Below, piece after piece: positions 44,553 through 52,763 of a DNA stretch of 64,000 nt. The translations under genes were made by a program, and so were the position numbers. Every line of letters begins with the position of its first letter. The stretch's first letter is position 1. The DNA is taken from assembly GCA_964568395.1 (NCBI GenBank), contig CAZMPN010000001.1, forward strand, positions 1 through 64,000. The letters are read 5' to 3'. The stretch is from UBA6016 sp964568395. Its GTDB lineage: Bacteria; Campylobacterota; Campylobacteria; Campylobacterales; UBA6016. Under the pieces are notes generated by a model, which saw only the letters and a list, made by a program, of their open reading frames with translations, ran no database searches and was not told the DNA's origin.

Positions 44553-45347
44553 TTGCAGGTAGTAGCCAAAAAAAAATTCGGTCAAAACTTTTTAAAAGAC
44601 GAATATTACCTTAACCAAATCATCCAGTCGATGCCCGAAAACGACAATATAGTCGTTGAAATCGGGCCTGGACTAGGTGATTTAACCGGCAAGCTTTTGA
44701 CAAAAAAAGCGGTAGTTGCCGTTGAGGTTGACACGGATTTGATTTCAAATCTAGAGTCTAAGTTCAAAGATCAAATAAAAAACGGTAAGTTTCGCCTGCT
44801 CCATGCGGATATACTCTCCGTTTGGGACGAAGCGATGAGCTTTGGGCCAAAGGTAGATATAGTCGCCAACTTACCGTATTACATCGCTACGAATATAGTA
44901 CTAAGAGCAATCAAGGACGATAGGATAGAAAATATCATCGTCATGGTTCAAAAAGAGGTTGCCGACAAGTTTTGCGCAACCCCAAAATCATCGGATTTTG
45001 GCGCTATATCGGTAATTTGCGACGCGATGTGCCAAAGGGGAATAGTCTGTGAACTTCCACCTTCGGCTTTTGAGCCGGCCCCAAAGGTCTTTTCTAGCGT
45101 TTTAAATCTATCTAAACGCGAAAAACCTTTGATAGAGAAGGCTTTGTATAGCGACTTTGAAAGCTTTTTGAAAAACTCTTTTTTGGCTCCAAGAAAGACG
45201 CTTTTGAAAAACCTATCAAACGCATACAAAAAAGAGCTCGTCTCGGCCGCTTTTGAAAAATTAGAACTATCTTTGAATATAAGACCTCACGAGCTTTCAA
45301 CCGAGCTTTTTGTCAAGCTTTTTACGGATATTAAATCATTCAACTAG
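44553..45347 (+). CDS. ksgA: 16S rRNA dimethyladenosine transferase
   Basis: Dimethylates two adjacent adenines near the 3' end of 16S rRNA in late 30S assembly. KKFGQNFL, the SAM site VEIGPGLGDLTG, the acidic VEVD and the catalytic NLPYYIAT are present. 264 residues. The start appears to be TTG at 44553 with only a weak upstream purine stretch; no ATG is near. It is followed after 19 bases by rnj. Confidence 0.94.
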   Translation: MQVVAKKKFGQNFLKDEYYLNQIIQSMPENDNIVVEIGPGLGDLTGKLLTKKAVVAVEVDTDLISNLESKFKDQIKNGKFRLLHADILSVWDEAMSFGPKVDIVANLPYYIATNIVLRAIKDDRIENIIVMVQKEVADKFCATPKSSDFGAISVICDAMCQRGIVCELPPSAFEPAPKVFSSVLNLSKREKPLIEKALYSDFESFLKNSFLAPRKTLLKNLSNAYKKELVSAAFEKLELSLNIRPHELSTELFVKLFTDIKSFN

Positions 45348-45366
45348 CTAAATAAAAGGGCTTAGA

Positions 45367-47373
45367 ATGGAAAATTTCGAACAAAATAAAGAGCATCAAG
45401 AAACCGCTCAAACGCAAACGGAAAACAAACAACAGGCAACCGCCCAAAACGAGGGTGCCGGCGAGAATAAAAGGTCAGCCAGAGCTGAAGAGTACTTCAA
45501 AAATAGAAAACAGAAGTTTTTCGGCAACAGAAGACCGCGCGACGAAAGAAGCGAGAGGCCAGAGAGAGAAGATAGAGGCGGTGGACACCACGGTAGCCAA
45601 CAAGACGATGGCGCAAATCTAGGATGGCATACGAATATCAAAAACGCCATCGAAGCAAACAAAAGAATCCAGCAAAATAGGTTAAATCCGGACATAAAAC
45701 TAAACCACAACACAAAGGCGACAATCAGAATCACACCTCTTGGCGGCCTCGAGGAGATTGGCGGAAACATAACGATCATAGAGACGCAAAACAGCGCTAT
45801 CCTCGTAGACGTCGGTATGAGCTTCCCTGAGGACGATATGCACGGCGTAGACATATTGATTCCGGATTTTTCTTACCTTAGACAAATCAAACACAAAATA
45901 GCCGGCGTAGTAATCACCCATGCCCACGAAGACCACATAGGCGCGGTACCTTATCTTTTTAGGGAGATGCAATTTCCTCTATACGGAACGCCTTTGCCGC
46001 TTGGTATGATAGGCAACAAGTTTGACGAACACAAAATGACGGAGTACAAAAGATATTTCCGTGCTATAGAAAAAAGAAGGGTAATAAAAATAGGCGATTT
46101 TGAAGTCGAGTGGATGCATATGACGCACTCCGTAATCGACGCATCAAGCCTTGCCATCACGACTGAAGCCGGAACGATCATCCATACCGGCGACTTTAAG
46201 ATAGACCATACTCCGATAGACGGATACCCTGCGGATCTTCATAGGCTTGCGTATTACGGGGAGAGGGGGGTGCTATGCCTCCTATCAGACTCCACGAACT
46301 CCATGAGACCCGGTGTTACGCTATCGGAAAGCAGCGTAGGGCCTACTTTCGACACGATATTCTCGCGCTCAAAAGGTAGAGTGATTATGTCTACATTCTC
46401 TTCCAATATCCACAGGGTATACCAAGCGATAGAGATGGGTATTAAATACAATAGAAAAGTCGCGATTATCGGCCGCTCGATGGAGAGAAACCTTGAGGTT
46501 GCCATGAATCTAGGCTATATCAAGCTTCCGTTTGGGATATTCATAGACGCTGCTGAAGTGGCGAAATATCCGGACAACGAGATACTTATCATCACTACAG
46601 GCTCTCAGGGCGAGACGATGAGCGCCCTGTATAGAATGGCAGTAAACGAGCATAGGCATATCAAGCTAAAACCGTCGGACATGGTAATCCTATCGTCAAG
46701 CGCCATTCCTGGGAATGAGGGCAGCGTATCAACTGTACTAAACTATATCCTAAAAGCCGGAGCGAACGTAGCATACAAAGACTTCTCGGATATCCACGTC
46801 TCCGGACACGGCGCGCAAGAGGAGCAAAAACTGATGCTTCGCCTCGTAAAACCTAAATTCTTTTTGCCTATCCACGGAGAGTACCAGCACGTGGCAAAAC
46901 ACAAAGAAACGGCTATCGCGTGCGGTATAGACGAGAGAAATATCGTACTGATGGAAGACGGCGACCAGATAGAACTAAACGCTAGAGGCATGAGAAAAAT
47001 AAAAACCGTCAAAAGCGGGAAAGTCTATATCGACAACCAAAGAAACAACCAGATCGAAGAAGACGTCGTTATGGATAGGCAAGAGCTCGCCGAGAACGGT
47101 ATAGTCATTATAGTGGCGTTCGTAGACAAGCAAAACAAAGCGCTCATCGAAAAACCTAAGGTTTCAAGCTTCGGTCTAGTGTCGGACAGAGACGATAGAA
47201 ACTTCTCCGAAGAGATGGAAAACGTACTTGTCAGCTTCCTCCAGAACGCAAACAAAGAGGTTATAGAGAACAAAAGAATGCTCGAGAACGAGATAAGACA
47301 AGTACTTAAAAAACATATCTTTAGGGCTCTAAAAAAATATCCGGTTATAGTGCCGACAATTTTTGTACAATAA
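45367..47373 (+). CDS. rnj: Ribonuclease J with long N-terminal extension
   Basis: Metallo-beta-lactamase/beta-CASP nuclease with 5' exo- and endonuclease activity; main mRNA-decay enzyme where RNase E is absent. The metal motif is H185-A-H187-E-D189-H190; HTGDFK and SGHGAQEEQ follow. Of 668 residues, the first 115 are a Gln-, Arg- and Glu-rich, probably disordered extension (RRPRDERSERPERED), also seen in Helicobacter RNase J, where the enzyme partners the RNA helicase RhpA. ksgA-rnj-kdsD look co-transcribed. Confidence 0.96.
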   Translation: MENFEQNKEHQETAQTQTENKQQATAQNEGAGENKRSARAEEYFKNRKQKFFGNRRPRDERSERPEREDRGGGHHGSQQDDGANLGWHTNIKNAIEANKRIQQNRLNPDIKLNHNTKATIRITPLGGLEEIGGNITIIETQNSAILVDVGMSFPEDDMHGVDILIPDFSYLRQIKHKIAGVVITHAHEDHIGAVPYLFREMQFPLYGTPLPLGMIGNKFDEHKMTEYKRYFRAIEKRRVIKIGDFEVEWMHMTHSVIDASSLAITTEAGTIIHTGDFKIDHTPIDGYPADLHRLAYYGERGVLCLLSDSTNSMRPGVTLSESSVGPTFDTIFSRSKGRVIMSTFSSNIHRVYQAIEMGIKYNRKVAIIGRSMERNLEVAMNLGYIKLPFGIFIDAAEVAKYPDNEILIITTGSQGETMSALYRMAVNEHRHIKLKPSDMVILSSSAIPGNEGSVSTVLNYILKAGANVAYKDFSDIHVSGHGAQEEQKLMLRLVKPKFFLPIHGEYQHVAKHKETAIACGIDERNIVLMEDGDQIELNARGMRKIKTVKSGKVYIDNQRNNQIEEDVVMDRQELAENGIVIIVAFVDKQNKALIEKPKVSSFGLVSDRDDRNFSEEMENVLVSFLQNANKEVIENKRMLENEIRQVLKKHIFRALKKYPVIVPTIFVQ

Positions 47374-47376
47374 AAT

Positions 47377-48342
47377 ATGCAAAACTATAAACAAATCGCA
47401 GCGGACGTATTGAGACTAGAGGCGGCCGAATTATCGGCCTGTGCCGACAGGATAGACGACTCATTCGAGAGAGCCGTGGAGGCTATCTATGCGATCAAGG
47501 GTAAGCTGGTCATTATAGGAGTCGGCAAGTCCGGACTTGTGGGCGCTAAAATAGCGGCTACAATGGCCAGCACCGGAACTCCTAGTTTTTTTATACACCC
47601 GACAGAAGCGATGCACGGCGACCTAGGTATGATAGGCAAAGAGGACGGCGTGCTTGCCATAAGCTACAGTGGAGAGAGCGAAGAACTGGTGGCGATACTT
47701 CCTCATCTGCAAAGACACGGCGTAAGGCTCATAGCAATGAGCAGAGATAATAGCTCGTCGCTTGCAAGTTTTGCCGATATCCACCTCAATATAGCCGTAT
47801 CCAAAGAAGCATGTCCGCTAAACGCCGCCCCTACAAGCTCAACCACACTTACCATGGCGCTTGGCGATGCGTTGGCGGTTGCGCTAATGGAAAAACGCGG
47901 ATTCAAAAAAGAGGATTTCGCATATTTCCACCCGGGCGGGAGTCTCGGGAAAAGACTTTTTGTAAAAGTAAAAGATATTATGAGAAGCGAAAACCTGCCT
48001 ATTGTTTCATGTGAAACAATTTTGAAAGACGCGATTATAAAAATGTCGGAAGGAAAGATCGGCTCCGTTATCTTTGAAAACGAGGGGAAGCTGGCGGGCG
48101 TTCTGAGCGACGGAGACCTAAGACGCGCACTAATGGACGACGGTTTTTCAGTAGACAAAAAAGCATTTTCCTACGCCAGTAAAAATCCAAAGTCGATAAA
48201 AGACGAAAACATTCTGGCGGTAGACGCACTAAACACTATAGAGACGAACAAGATACAGCTTTTGGTTGTTACGGATGAAGGCGGCACGATAAAAGGTGCG
48301 CTTCACATACACGATTTGGTGGAAGCCGGTATAAAAAAATGA
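47377..48342 (+). CDS. kdsD: Arabinose-5-phosphate isomerase (KdsD/KpsF family)
   Basis: Makes D-arabinose 5-phosphate, the precursor of KDO in lipopolysaccharide. An N-terminal SIS domain (VIIGVGKSGLVGAKIA, TEAMHGDLGM, SYSGESEE) is followed by two CBS domains (about 205-321). 321 residues; ATG three bases after rnj. The linker before CBS1 encodes I-V-S-C-E-T-I, where the second parS-like sequence sits. Its stop overlaps the next gene by four bases (ATGA). Confidence 0.93.
   Translation: MQNYKQIAADVLRLEAAELSACADRIDDSFERAVEAIYAIKGKLVIIGVGKSGLVGAKIAATMASTGTPSFFIHPTEAMHGDLGMIGKEDGVLAISYSGESEELVAILPHLQRHGVRLIAMSRDNSSSLASFADIHLNIAVSKEACPLNAAPTSSTTLTMALGDALAVALMEKRGFKKEDFAYFHPGGSLGKRLFVKVKDIMRSENLPIVSCETILKDAIIKMSEGKIGSVIFENEGKLAGVLSDGDLRRALMDDGFSVDKKAFSYASKNPKSIKDENILAVDALNTIETNKIQLLVVTDEGGTIKGALHIHDLVEAGIKK
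48003..48018 (+). promoter_or_regulatory. parS-like / HP1021-box palindrome, copy 2
   Basis: Same 16-mer TGTTTCATGTGAAACA and same orientation as the copy at 43382. Here the palindrome extends two bases each side (ATTGTTTCA-TG-TGAAACAAT). It lies inside kdsD at the junction of the SIS and CBS domains. Spacing between copies is 4,621 bases. Confidence 0.55.
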
Positions 48343-49118
48343 GAAAAAAAGTAGAAAAAGTAAGGCTAAACAAGCTTATCGCCGATAGAAGCGAATATTC
48401 TAGACGTGAAGCGGACAAGCTTATACAAGACGGCTACGTTAAAGTAGAAGGCGAAGTAGTTACGAACCCTGCGGAGAGCTTTGATAAAAATATCGACGTA
48501 AGCGTCAAAAACAGAAGATTAAAACCTGCAACGGATTTTTTTACGGCAATCGTCTATAATAAACCAAAAGGCGAACTTGTATCAAAAAGCGACCCAAGAG
48601 GAAGAAAGACAATATTCGACTCGCTGGATAACGAATTTAAAAAGTTTATTCCCGTAGGCAGGCTCGACTATGCGTCGGAAGGAGTGCTTATCCTCACCGA
48701 CTCGTCCAAAGTGGCAACGGCGCTTATGAATTCCGGCTTAGAGAGAACGTATAACATAAAAATAAAAGGCGATATCACAAAGCAGCTTGAAGACGCGATG
48801 TTGTCGGGCGTCGAGCTGAGACATTCAAAAGTCGGCGCTCACGAAAAAAGCGCTCCGGTCGATATGACCATAAAACCTTTTATAGGATACAAAATAACCA
48901 AAAACTCTCCTACGTTTTCAAAACTCAGCGTCAAAATAGCGGAAGGTCAAAACAGAGAACTTAGGCGTTTTTTTGCACACTTTAAAAGAGAGATTGTAGA
49001 CCTAAAAAGAGTCGGATACGGTTTTATTAATCTAAACGCCCTGCCGACAGGGAAAACAAGATATTTGACAAAAGCGGAATATAGCGAACTTAGAGACTTC
49101 ATCAAAAAAGGGGAATAG
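48339..49118 (+). CDS. RsuA/RluB-family pseudouridine synthase
   Basis: RNA pseudouridine synthase of 259 residues. An N-terminal S4 domain (RLNKLIADRSEYSRREADKL) is followed by the catalytic domain with GRLDYASEGVLILT (catalytic Asp) and the EGQNRELRRFF signature that binds rRNA. RluB is the likeliest role because of length and the S4 domain, but RsuA or RluE cannot be excluded. ATGA overlap with kdsD. Confidence 0.88.
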   Translation: MRKKVEKVRLNKLIADRSEYSRREADKLIQDGYVKVEGEVVTNPAESFDKNIDVSVKNRRLKPATDFFTAIVYNKPKGELVSKSDPRGRKTIFDSLDNEFKKFIPVGRLDYASEGVLILTDSSKVATALMNSGLERTYNIKIKGDITKQLEDAMLSGVELRHSKVGAHEKSAPVDMTIKPFIGYKITKNSPTFSKLSVKIAEGQNRELRRFFAHFKREIVDLKRVGYGFINLNALPTGKTRYLTKAEYSELRDFIKKGE

Positions 49119-49514
49119 ATGTTAAAAAAACTTACGTACAAAACAAAACACAAAAGCGAAATGATACAGATAACGAACGATATCAAAGAGCTTGTTATCA
49201 AATCCGGCATTAAAGACGGAATAGCGGTGGTGTTCACTCCTCATACGACCGCTAGCGTACTTTTGTTTGAAAACAACGATCCTAACCTATCAAGAGATTT
49301 TCTTAAAAAAATGGCCGAATTTGCGCCTGCAGAAGCTAAATACGCACATATCGGCGACAATGCCCACGCCCACATCAAATCTGGCGCGATTGGCGGCGGC
49401 GTAACCCTTATCATAGAAGATGCGAATATCATCATGGGCAAATGGCAGGGAATTTATCTAGCCGACTTTGACGGCCCAAGAGAAAGAGAAGTTTACCTAA
49501 AGATAGTCGGTTGA
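49119..49514 (+). CDS. yjbQ: YjbQ-family (UPF0047) protein
   Basis: A 131-residue protein with the whole UPF0047 pattern: VVFTPHTTASVLLFENNDP, HIGDNAHAHIKSGAIGGG and MGKWQGIYLADFDGPRER. The conserved histidines bind metal. The E. coli member has weak thiamine phosphate synthase activity in genetic tests; its main role is uncertain. It begins immediately after the pseudouridine synthase stop and overlaps the next gene by TTGA. Confidence 0.88.
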   Translation: MLKKLTYKTKHKSEMIQITNDIKELVIKSGIKDGIAVVFTPHTTASVLLFENNDPNLSRDFLKKMAEFAPAEAKYAHIGDNAHAHIKSGAIGGGVTLIIEDANIIMGKWQGIYLADFDGPREREVYLKIVG

Positions 49515-50845
49515 AGATAGCGATAATAGGCGGCGGTATATCAGGACTTGCAACCGCCTTTTACCTAAAAAGATTCTCTCCGACAAACGAAATAACCGTC
49601 TTTGAAAGAGAGCCCGATTTTGGCGGAAAGCTAAAAACAGTCAAAAAATACGGCTTTTCGATAGAAATAGGCGCAAACGGGTTTTTGTCAAACAAACCGG
49701 ACACGCTCGATCTCGTAAGAGATGCCGGCCTAGAACACCTGCTCATGCCTAGCTCCGATGAAGCCAGAAAGAGATTTATCTTCGACAAAGGCAAGCTGCA
49801 TCAACTGCCGGAAGATCCGAAGGCTTTTTTGAAGACTAAACTTTTGGGTCCAATGGGAAAACTTAGGGTTTTGTTTGAATTTATTATTCCGGCCAAAAAA
49901 AGCGACAGCGAAGAGAGTTTGCAGGATTTTGGCTACAGAAGAGTCGGCAAAGGAATGACTAACGTCTTTTTGGATGCCATGACGGCCGGCGTATTTGCGT
50001 CTACGCCCGAAAAACTCTCCGTAAACGCCGCATTTCCAGCCGTAGTAAAACTTGAAAAAGAGCACGGCGGACTATTCAAAGGGATGCTCGCCAAAAAGAA
50101 AAAAGAGGCGGGACCGGGCGGAATCCTTATGAGCTTCAAAGGCGGAGTATCCACGTTTATAGAAGCTCTCTCTGCATCTTTTAGCTTCAATAAAAAGCTA
50201 AACTGCGAAGTTACGAAAGTAAAAAAACTTGGCCTTAAATGGCTAGTAGAGACATCGGACGGAACACAAGAAGAGTTTGACAAGATAGTAATAGCAACGC
50301 CCGCTTTTGTCGCCGCAAGGCTCTTAAAAGAAGAGGACGAGGAGCTCTCAGAACTTCTGAAAACGATAGAGTACTCTCCTGTAGCCGTTGTCGCACTAGG
50401 ATACGACAACCTACCCCACCCTCTGGACGGCTTCGGTCTTCTAACGACGAAACGCTCCGGTATTCCTGTGCTTGGGATACTATGGGACAGCTCGATATTC
50501 CCGGATAGAGCCGAAAACGGCAATAAGCTTCTAAGGGTAATGATAGGGGGACAAAGGCAGCCGCTGCTTGCGCTAAAAGAAGAAGACGAGCTGCTAAATA
50601 TAGCCACGGGCGGAATATCCGAGACTATGGGAGTATATGAGGAGCCGCTCCTAAAGCACGTAGTCAGATGGCACAAAGCGATACCAAACTACGCCGTAGG
50701 GCATTTGGCTCTAATAGACAGGATATTTGGCAGGGTTGCCAGACTAAAGGGGCTATATCTAAACTCAAACGCCTACAGGGGCGTAAGCTTCAACGACTGC
50801 GTCAAAAACTCCAAAGAAACGGCATTTAAAATTATCAGCGAGTAA
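49511..50845 (+). CDS. hemG: HemG/HemY-type protoporphyrinogen oxidase
   Basis: FAD-dependent oxidase of late haem synthesis, of the oxygen-dependent HemY/PPOX fold. The N-terminal dinucleotide motif is IAIIGGGISGLATAFYL. GANGFLSNKPDTLDL and the C-terminal NAYRGVSFNDCVKNSKETA fit the family. 444 residues, TTG start in a TTGA overlap. Helicobacter and Campylobacter use the membrane protein HemJ instead, so this is a lineage difference. Whether it oxidises proto- or coproporphyrinogen is not shown. Confidence 0.85.
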   Translation: MKIAIIGGGISGLATAFYLKRFSPTNEITVFEREPDFGGKLKTVKKYGFSIEIGANGFLSNKPDTLDLVRDAGLEHLLMPSSDEARKRFIFDKGKLHQLPEDPKAFLKTKLLGPMGKLRVLFEFIIPAKKSDSEESLQDFGYRRVGKGMTNVFLDAMTAGVFASTPEKLSVNAAFPAVVKLEKEHGGLFKGMLAKKKKEAGPGGILMSFKGGVSTFIEALSASFSFNKKLNCEVTKVKKLGLKWLVETSDGTQEEFDKIVIATPAFVAARLLKEEDEELSELLKTIEYSPVAVVALGYDNLPHPLDGFGLLTTKRSGIPVLGILWDSSIFPDRAENGNKLLRVMIGGQRQPLLALKEEDELLNIATGGISETMGVYEEPLLKHVVRWHKAIPNYAVGHLALIDRIFGRVARLKGLYLNSNAYRGVSFNDCVKNSKETAFKIISE

Positions 50846-50856
50846 AATTACTCGCT
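50837..50856. terminator. Palindrome joining two convergent stop codons
   Basis: AGCGAGTAA-AA-TTACTCGCT is a perfect nine-base inverted repeat with a two-base centre. Each arm ends in the TAA stop of one of the convergent genes hemG and rho, so both proteins end in Ser-Glu. It could fold as a hairpin in either transcript, but lacks a U tract. Confidence 0.4.
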
Positions 50857-52173
50857 GTTCATCATCGCAAGAAACTCTTCGTTGCTCTTTGTGGCAAGCA
50901 TCTTCGAGAATATAAATTTAAGCGCTTCCGCCTCATCTTTCATACCGCTATTCATCGCGGTTCTTAGTGCCCATACGCGTTGGAGCGTTTGAGGCGCAAG
51001 AAGAAGCTCTTCTTTTCTGGTGCCCGATTTGATAAGGTCGATCGCAGGGTAGATTCTTCTATCCGCAAGGTTTCTAGAGAGGATAATCTCCATATTGCCG
51101 GTACCCTTGAACTCCTCAAAGATAACCTCGTCCATTCTGCTCCCGGTGTCTATGAGCGCCGTAGCTATGATGGTAAGGCTTCCTCCGCCCTCTATATTCC
51201 TGGCCGCACCGAAAAACCTTTTCGGCTTATGCAGGGCGTTTGCGTCGACGCCGCCAGATAGCACCTTGCCGCTTGACGGAGTGACGGTATTGTAGGCCCT
51301 TGCAAGCCTTGTTATGGAGTCAAGCAGTATCACTACGTCCTTACCCATCTCTACGGCTCTTTTGGCCTTTTCTATCACAAGTTCGGCTACGCGCACGTGG
51401 TTTGCGGCTGGCATATCGAATGTCGAGCTATACACTTCGCCCTTCACGCAGCGTTGCATATCCGTTACCTCTTCCGGTCTCTCGTCCACAAGCAGTACGA
51501 TTAGTTCCACTTCGGGATGGTTTGTGCTGATACCGTGCGCCATCTCTTTTAGAATTTCCGTTTTACCGCTACGAGGCGGAGCGACTATAAGACCTCTTTG
51601 GCCTTTGCCGATAGGCGTAAATAGGTCTATAGTCCTACCGGTCAGTTTCAGCGGGGAATATTCAAGTTTTAGTTGCGAGTTTGCGTATAACGGCGTTAGG
51701 TTATCAAATAGCGGTCTTTTTTTGCTCTCTTCCGGCGGCAGATAGTTAATTGCTTCGATTTTTAGAAGCGCGAAATATCTCTCTTGCTCTTTCGGAGGCC
51801 TCACCTGCCCTGTTACCGTATCCCCGTTTCTAAGGCCGAATCTTCTTATCTGGGTGTTGGATACGTATACGTCGTTGATACTATCCGAGATATTGGTATC
51901 CGTAGCTCGCAAGAAGCCGTATCCGTCTCCGGCGATCTCCAGCATGCCCGAGAAAAGCATGAAGCCGCCTCTGGATATCTGTGATTTGAGTATTTCAAAC
52001 ATCAAATCCTGTCTTTTCAGCTCGTTTGGATTTTCAACCTCAAGCTCGCCAGCGATAGCTACCAGCTCGTCAAGGGACATAGTCCTCAAATCCTCTATTT
52101 TGTATCCGTCAACCGGAATATGCGTTCTTTTTTTGGAGTTTTTTGCTTGTAAACTTTGAGACTCGGAAGACAT
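50848..52173 (-). CDS. rho: Transcription termination factor Rho
   Basis: Hexameric RNA helicase ending untranslated transcripts. An N-terminal helix bundle, the RNA-binding cold-shock-like domain (GYGFLRATDTN) and the ATPase domain are visible, with Walker A VAPPRSGKTE, VLLVDERPEEVTD and the Q/R loops (DSITRLARAYN). 441 residues, with a 20-residue polar N-terminal tail. ATG at 52173. The 100-base leader contains a GC hairpin; Rho is autoregulated in some bacteria. Confidence 0.97.
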   Translation of the reverse strand: MSSESQSLQAKNSKKRTHIPVDGYKIEDLRTMSLDELVAIAGELEVENPNELKRQDLMFEILKSQISRGGFMLFSGMLEIAGDGYGFLRATDTNISDSINDVYVSNTQIRRFGLRNGDTVTGQVRPPKEQERYFALLKIEAINYLPPEESKKRPLFDNLTPLYANSQLKLEYSPLKLTGRTIDLFTPIGKGQRGLIVAPPRSGKTEILKEMAHGISTNHPEVELIVLLVDERPEEVTDMQRCVKGEVYSSTFDMPAANHVRVAELVIEKAKRAVEMGKDVVILLDSITRLARAYNTVTPSSGKVLSGGVDANALHKPKRFFGAARNIEGGGSLTIIATALIDTGSRMDEVIFEEFKGTGNMEIILSRNLADRRIYPAIDLIKSGTRKEELLLAPQTLQRVWALRTAMNSGMKDEAEALKFIFSKMLATKSNEEFLAMMNSE

Positions 52174-52213
52174 TTGAAGCCCTTAATTTAGATTATTTCG
52201 AAATGAAGTTTTA

Positions 52214-52228
52214 GGCGGGAAAGCCGCC
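52214..52228 (-). terminator. Short GC hairpin between pgpA and rho
   Basis: On the minus strand GGCGG-CTTTC-CCGCC is followed by TAAAACTT. It is a five-pair stem in the pgpA-rho gap, 45 bases after the pgpA stop. It may end the pgpA transcript or be part of the rho leader. The rest of the gap shows nothing clear. Confidence 0.4.
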
Positions 52229-52273
52229 AAATGGAAGTTGATAACCTTTTGTAGTTGAATGAGATTTTAGCAG

Positions 52274-52753
52274 TTAAAAACTTAAACCGGCAAATATCGC
52301 CGCCTTATACGTCGCCCAGCTAAGCACCCCCGCAAAAAAACCGGCCAATATATCGTCCCACATAACCCCGTTGCCGCCCGTTAGCTTTCTCTCCGCCAAA
52401 CCTATAAACGAAGGTTTTTTGATATCGAGTATTCTAAAAAACACGAAAACAAGCAGAGCCTGAACCCACATATTTGCCATAGAAGCTGTCATCGACAGGG
52501 CTATAAACGTACCGGCAACCTCGTCTACTACTATTCTGGGGTCGTCGTGTTCACCGCCTTCGGCCTCATATTTGTTTATCTCTTTAATGGATATTGCGGT
52601 CAGCAAGAGGGCCGCCAAAAATAGCGTCGTTGAGCCTAGCGTCCACAAGATAAGAAACCCGACCGGCAGCGCCGCAAGCGTACCCATGGTTCCGGGGGCG
52701 TATTTTGAAAGGCCTGCGCCAAAAAATGATAAAAATATAAGTCTTTTATTCAA
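52274..52753 (-). CDS. pgpA: Phosphatidylglycerophosphatase A
   Basis: Membrane phosphatase making phosphatidylglycerol. The 159 residues contain GAGLSKYAPGTMGTLAALP, DDPRIVVDEVAGTFIAL and NGVMWDDILAGFFAG, the PgpA motifs with acidic metal ligands, plus about four membrane segments. TTG start at 52753. pgpA followed by an ATP-sulfurylase-like gene and a response regulator matches the Cj1610-Cj1607 order. Confidence 0.92.
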   Translation of the reverse strand: MNKRLIFLSFFGAGLSKYAPGTMGTLAALPVGFLILWTLGSTTLFLAALLLTAISIKEINKYEAEGGEHDDPRIVVDEVAGTFIALSMTASMANMWVQALLVFVFFRILDIKKPSFIGLAERKLTGGNGVMWDDILAGFFAGVLSWATYKAAIFAGLSF

Positions 52754-52763
52754 GAAAACTACC

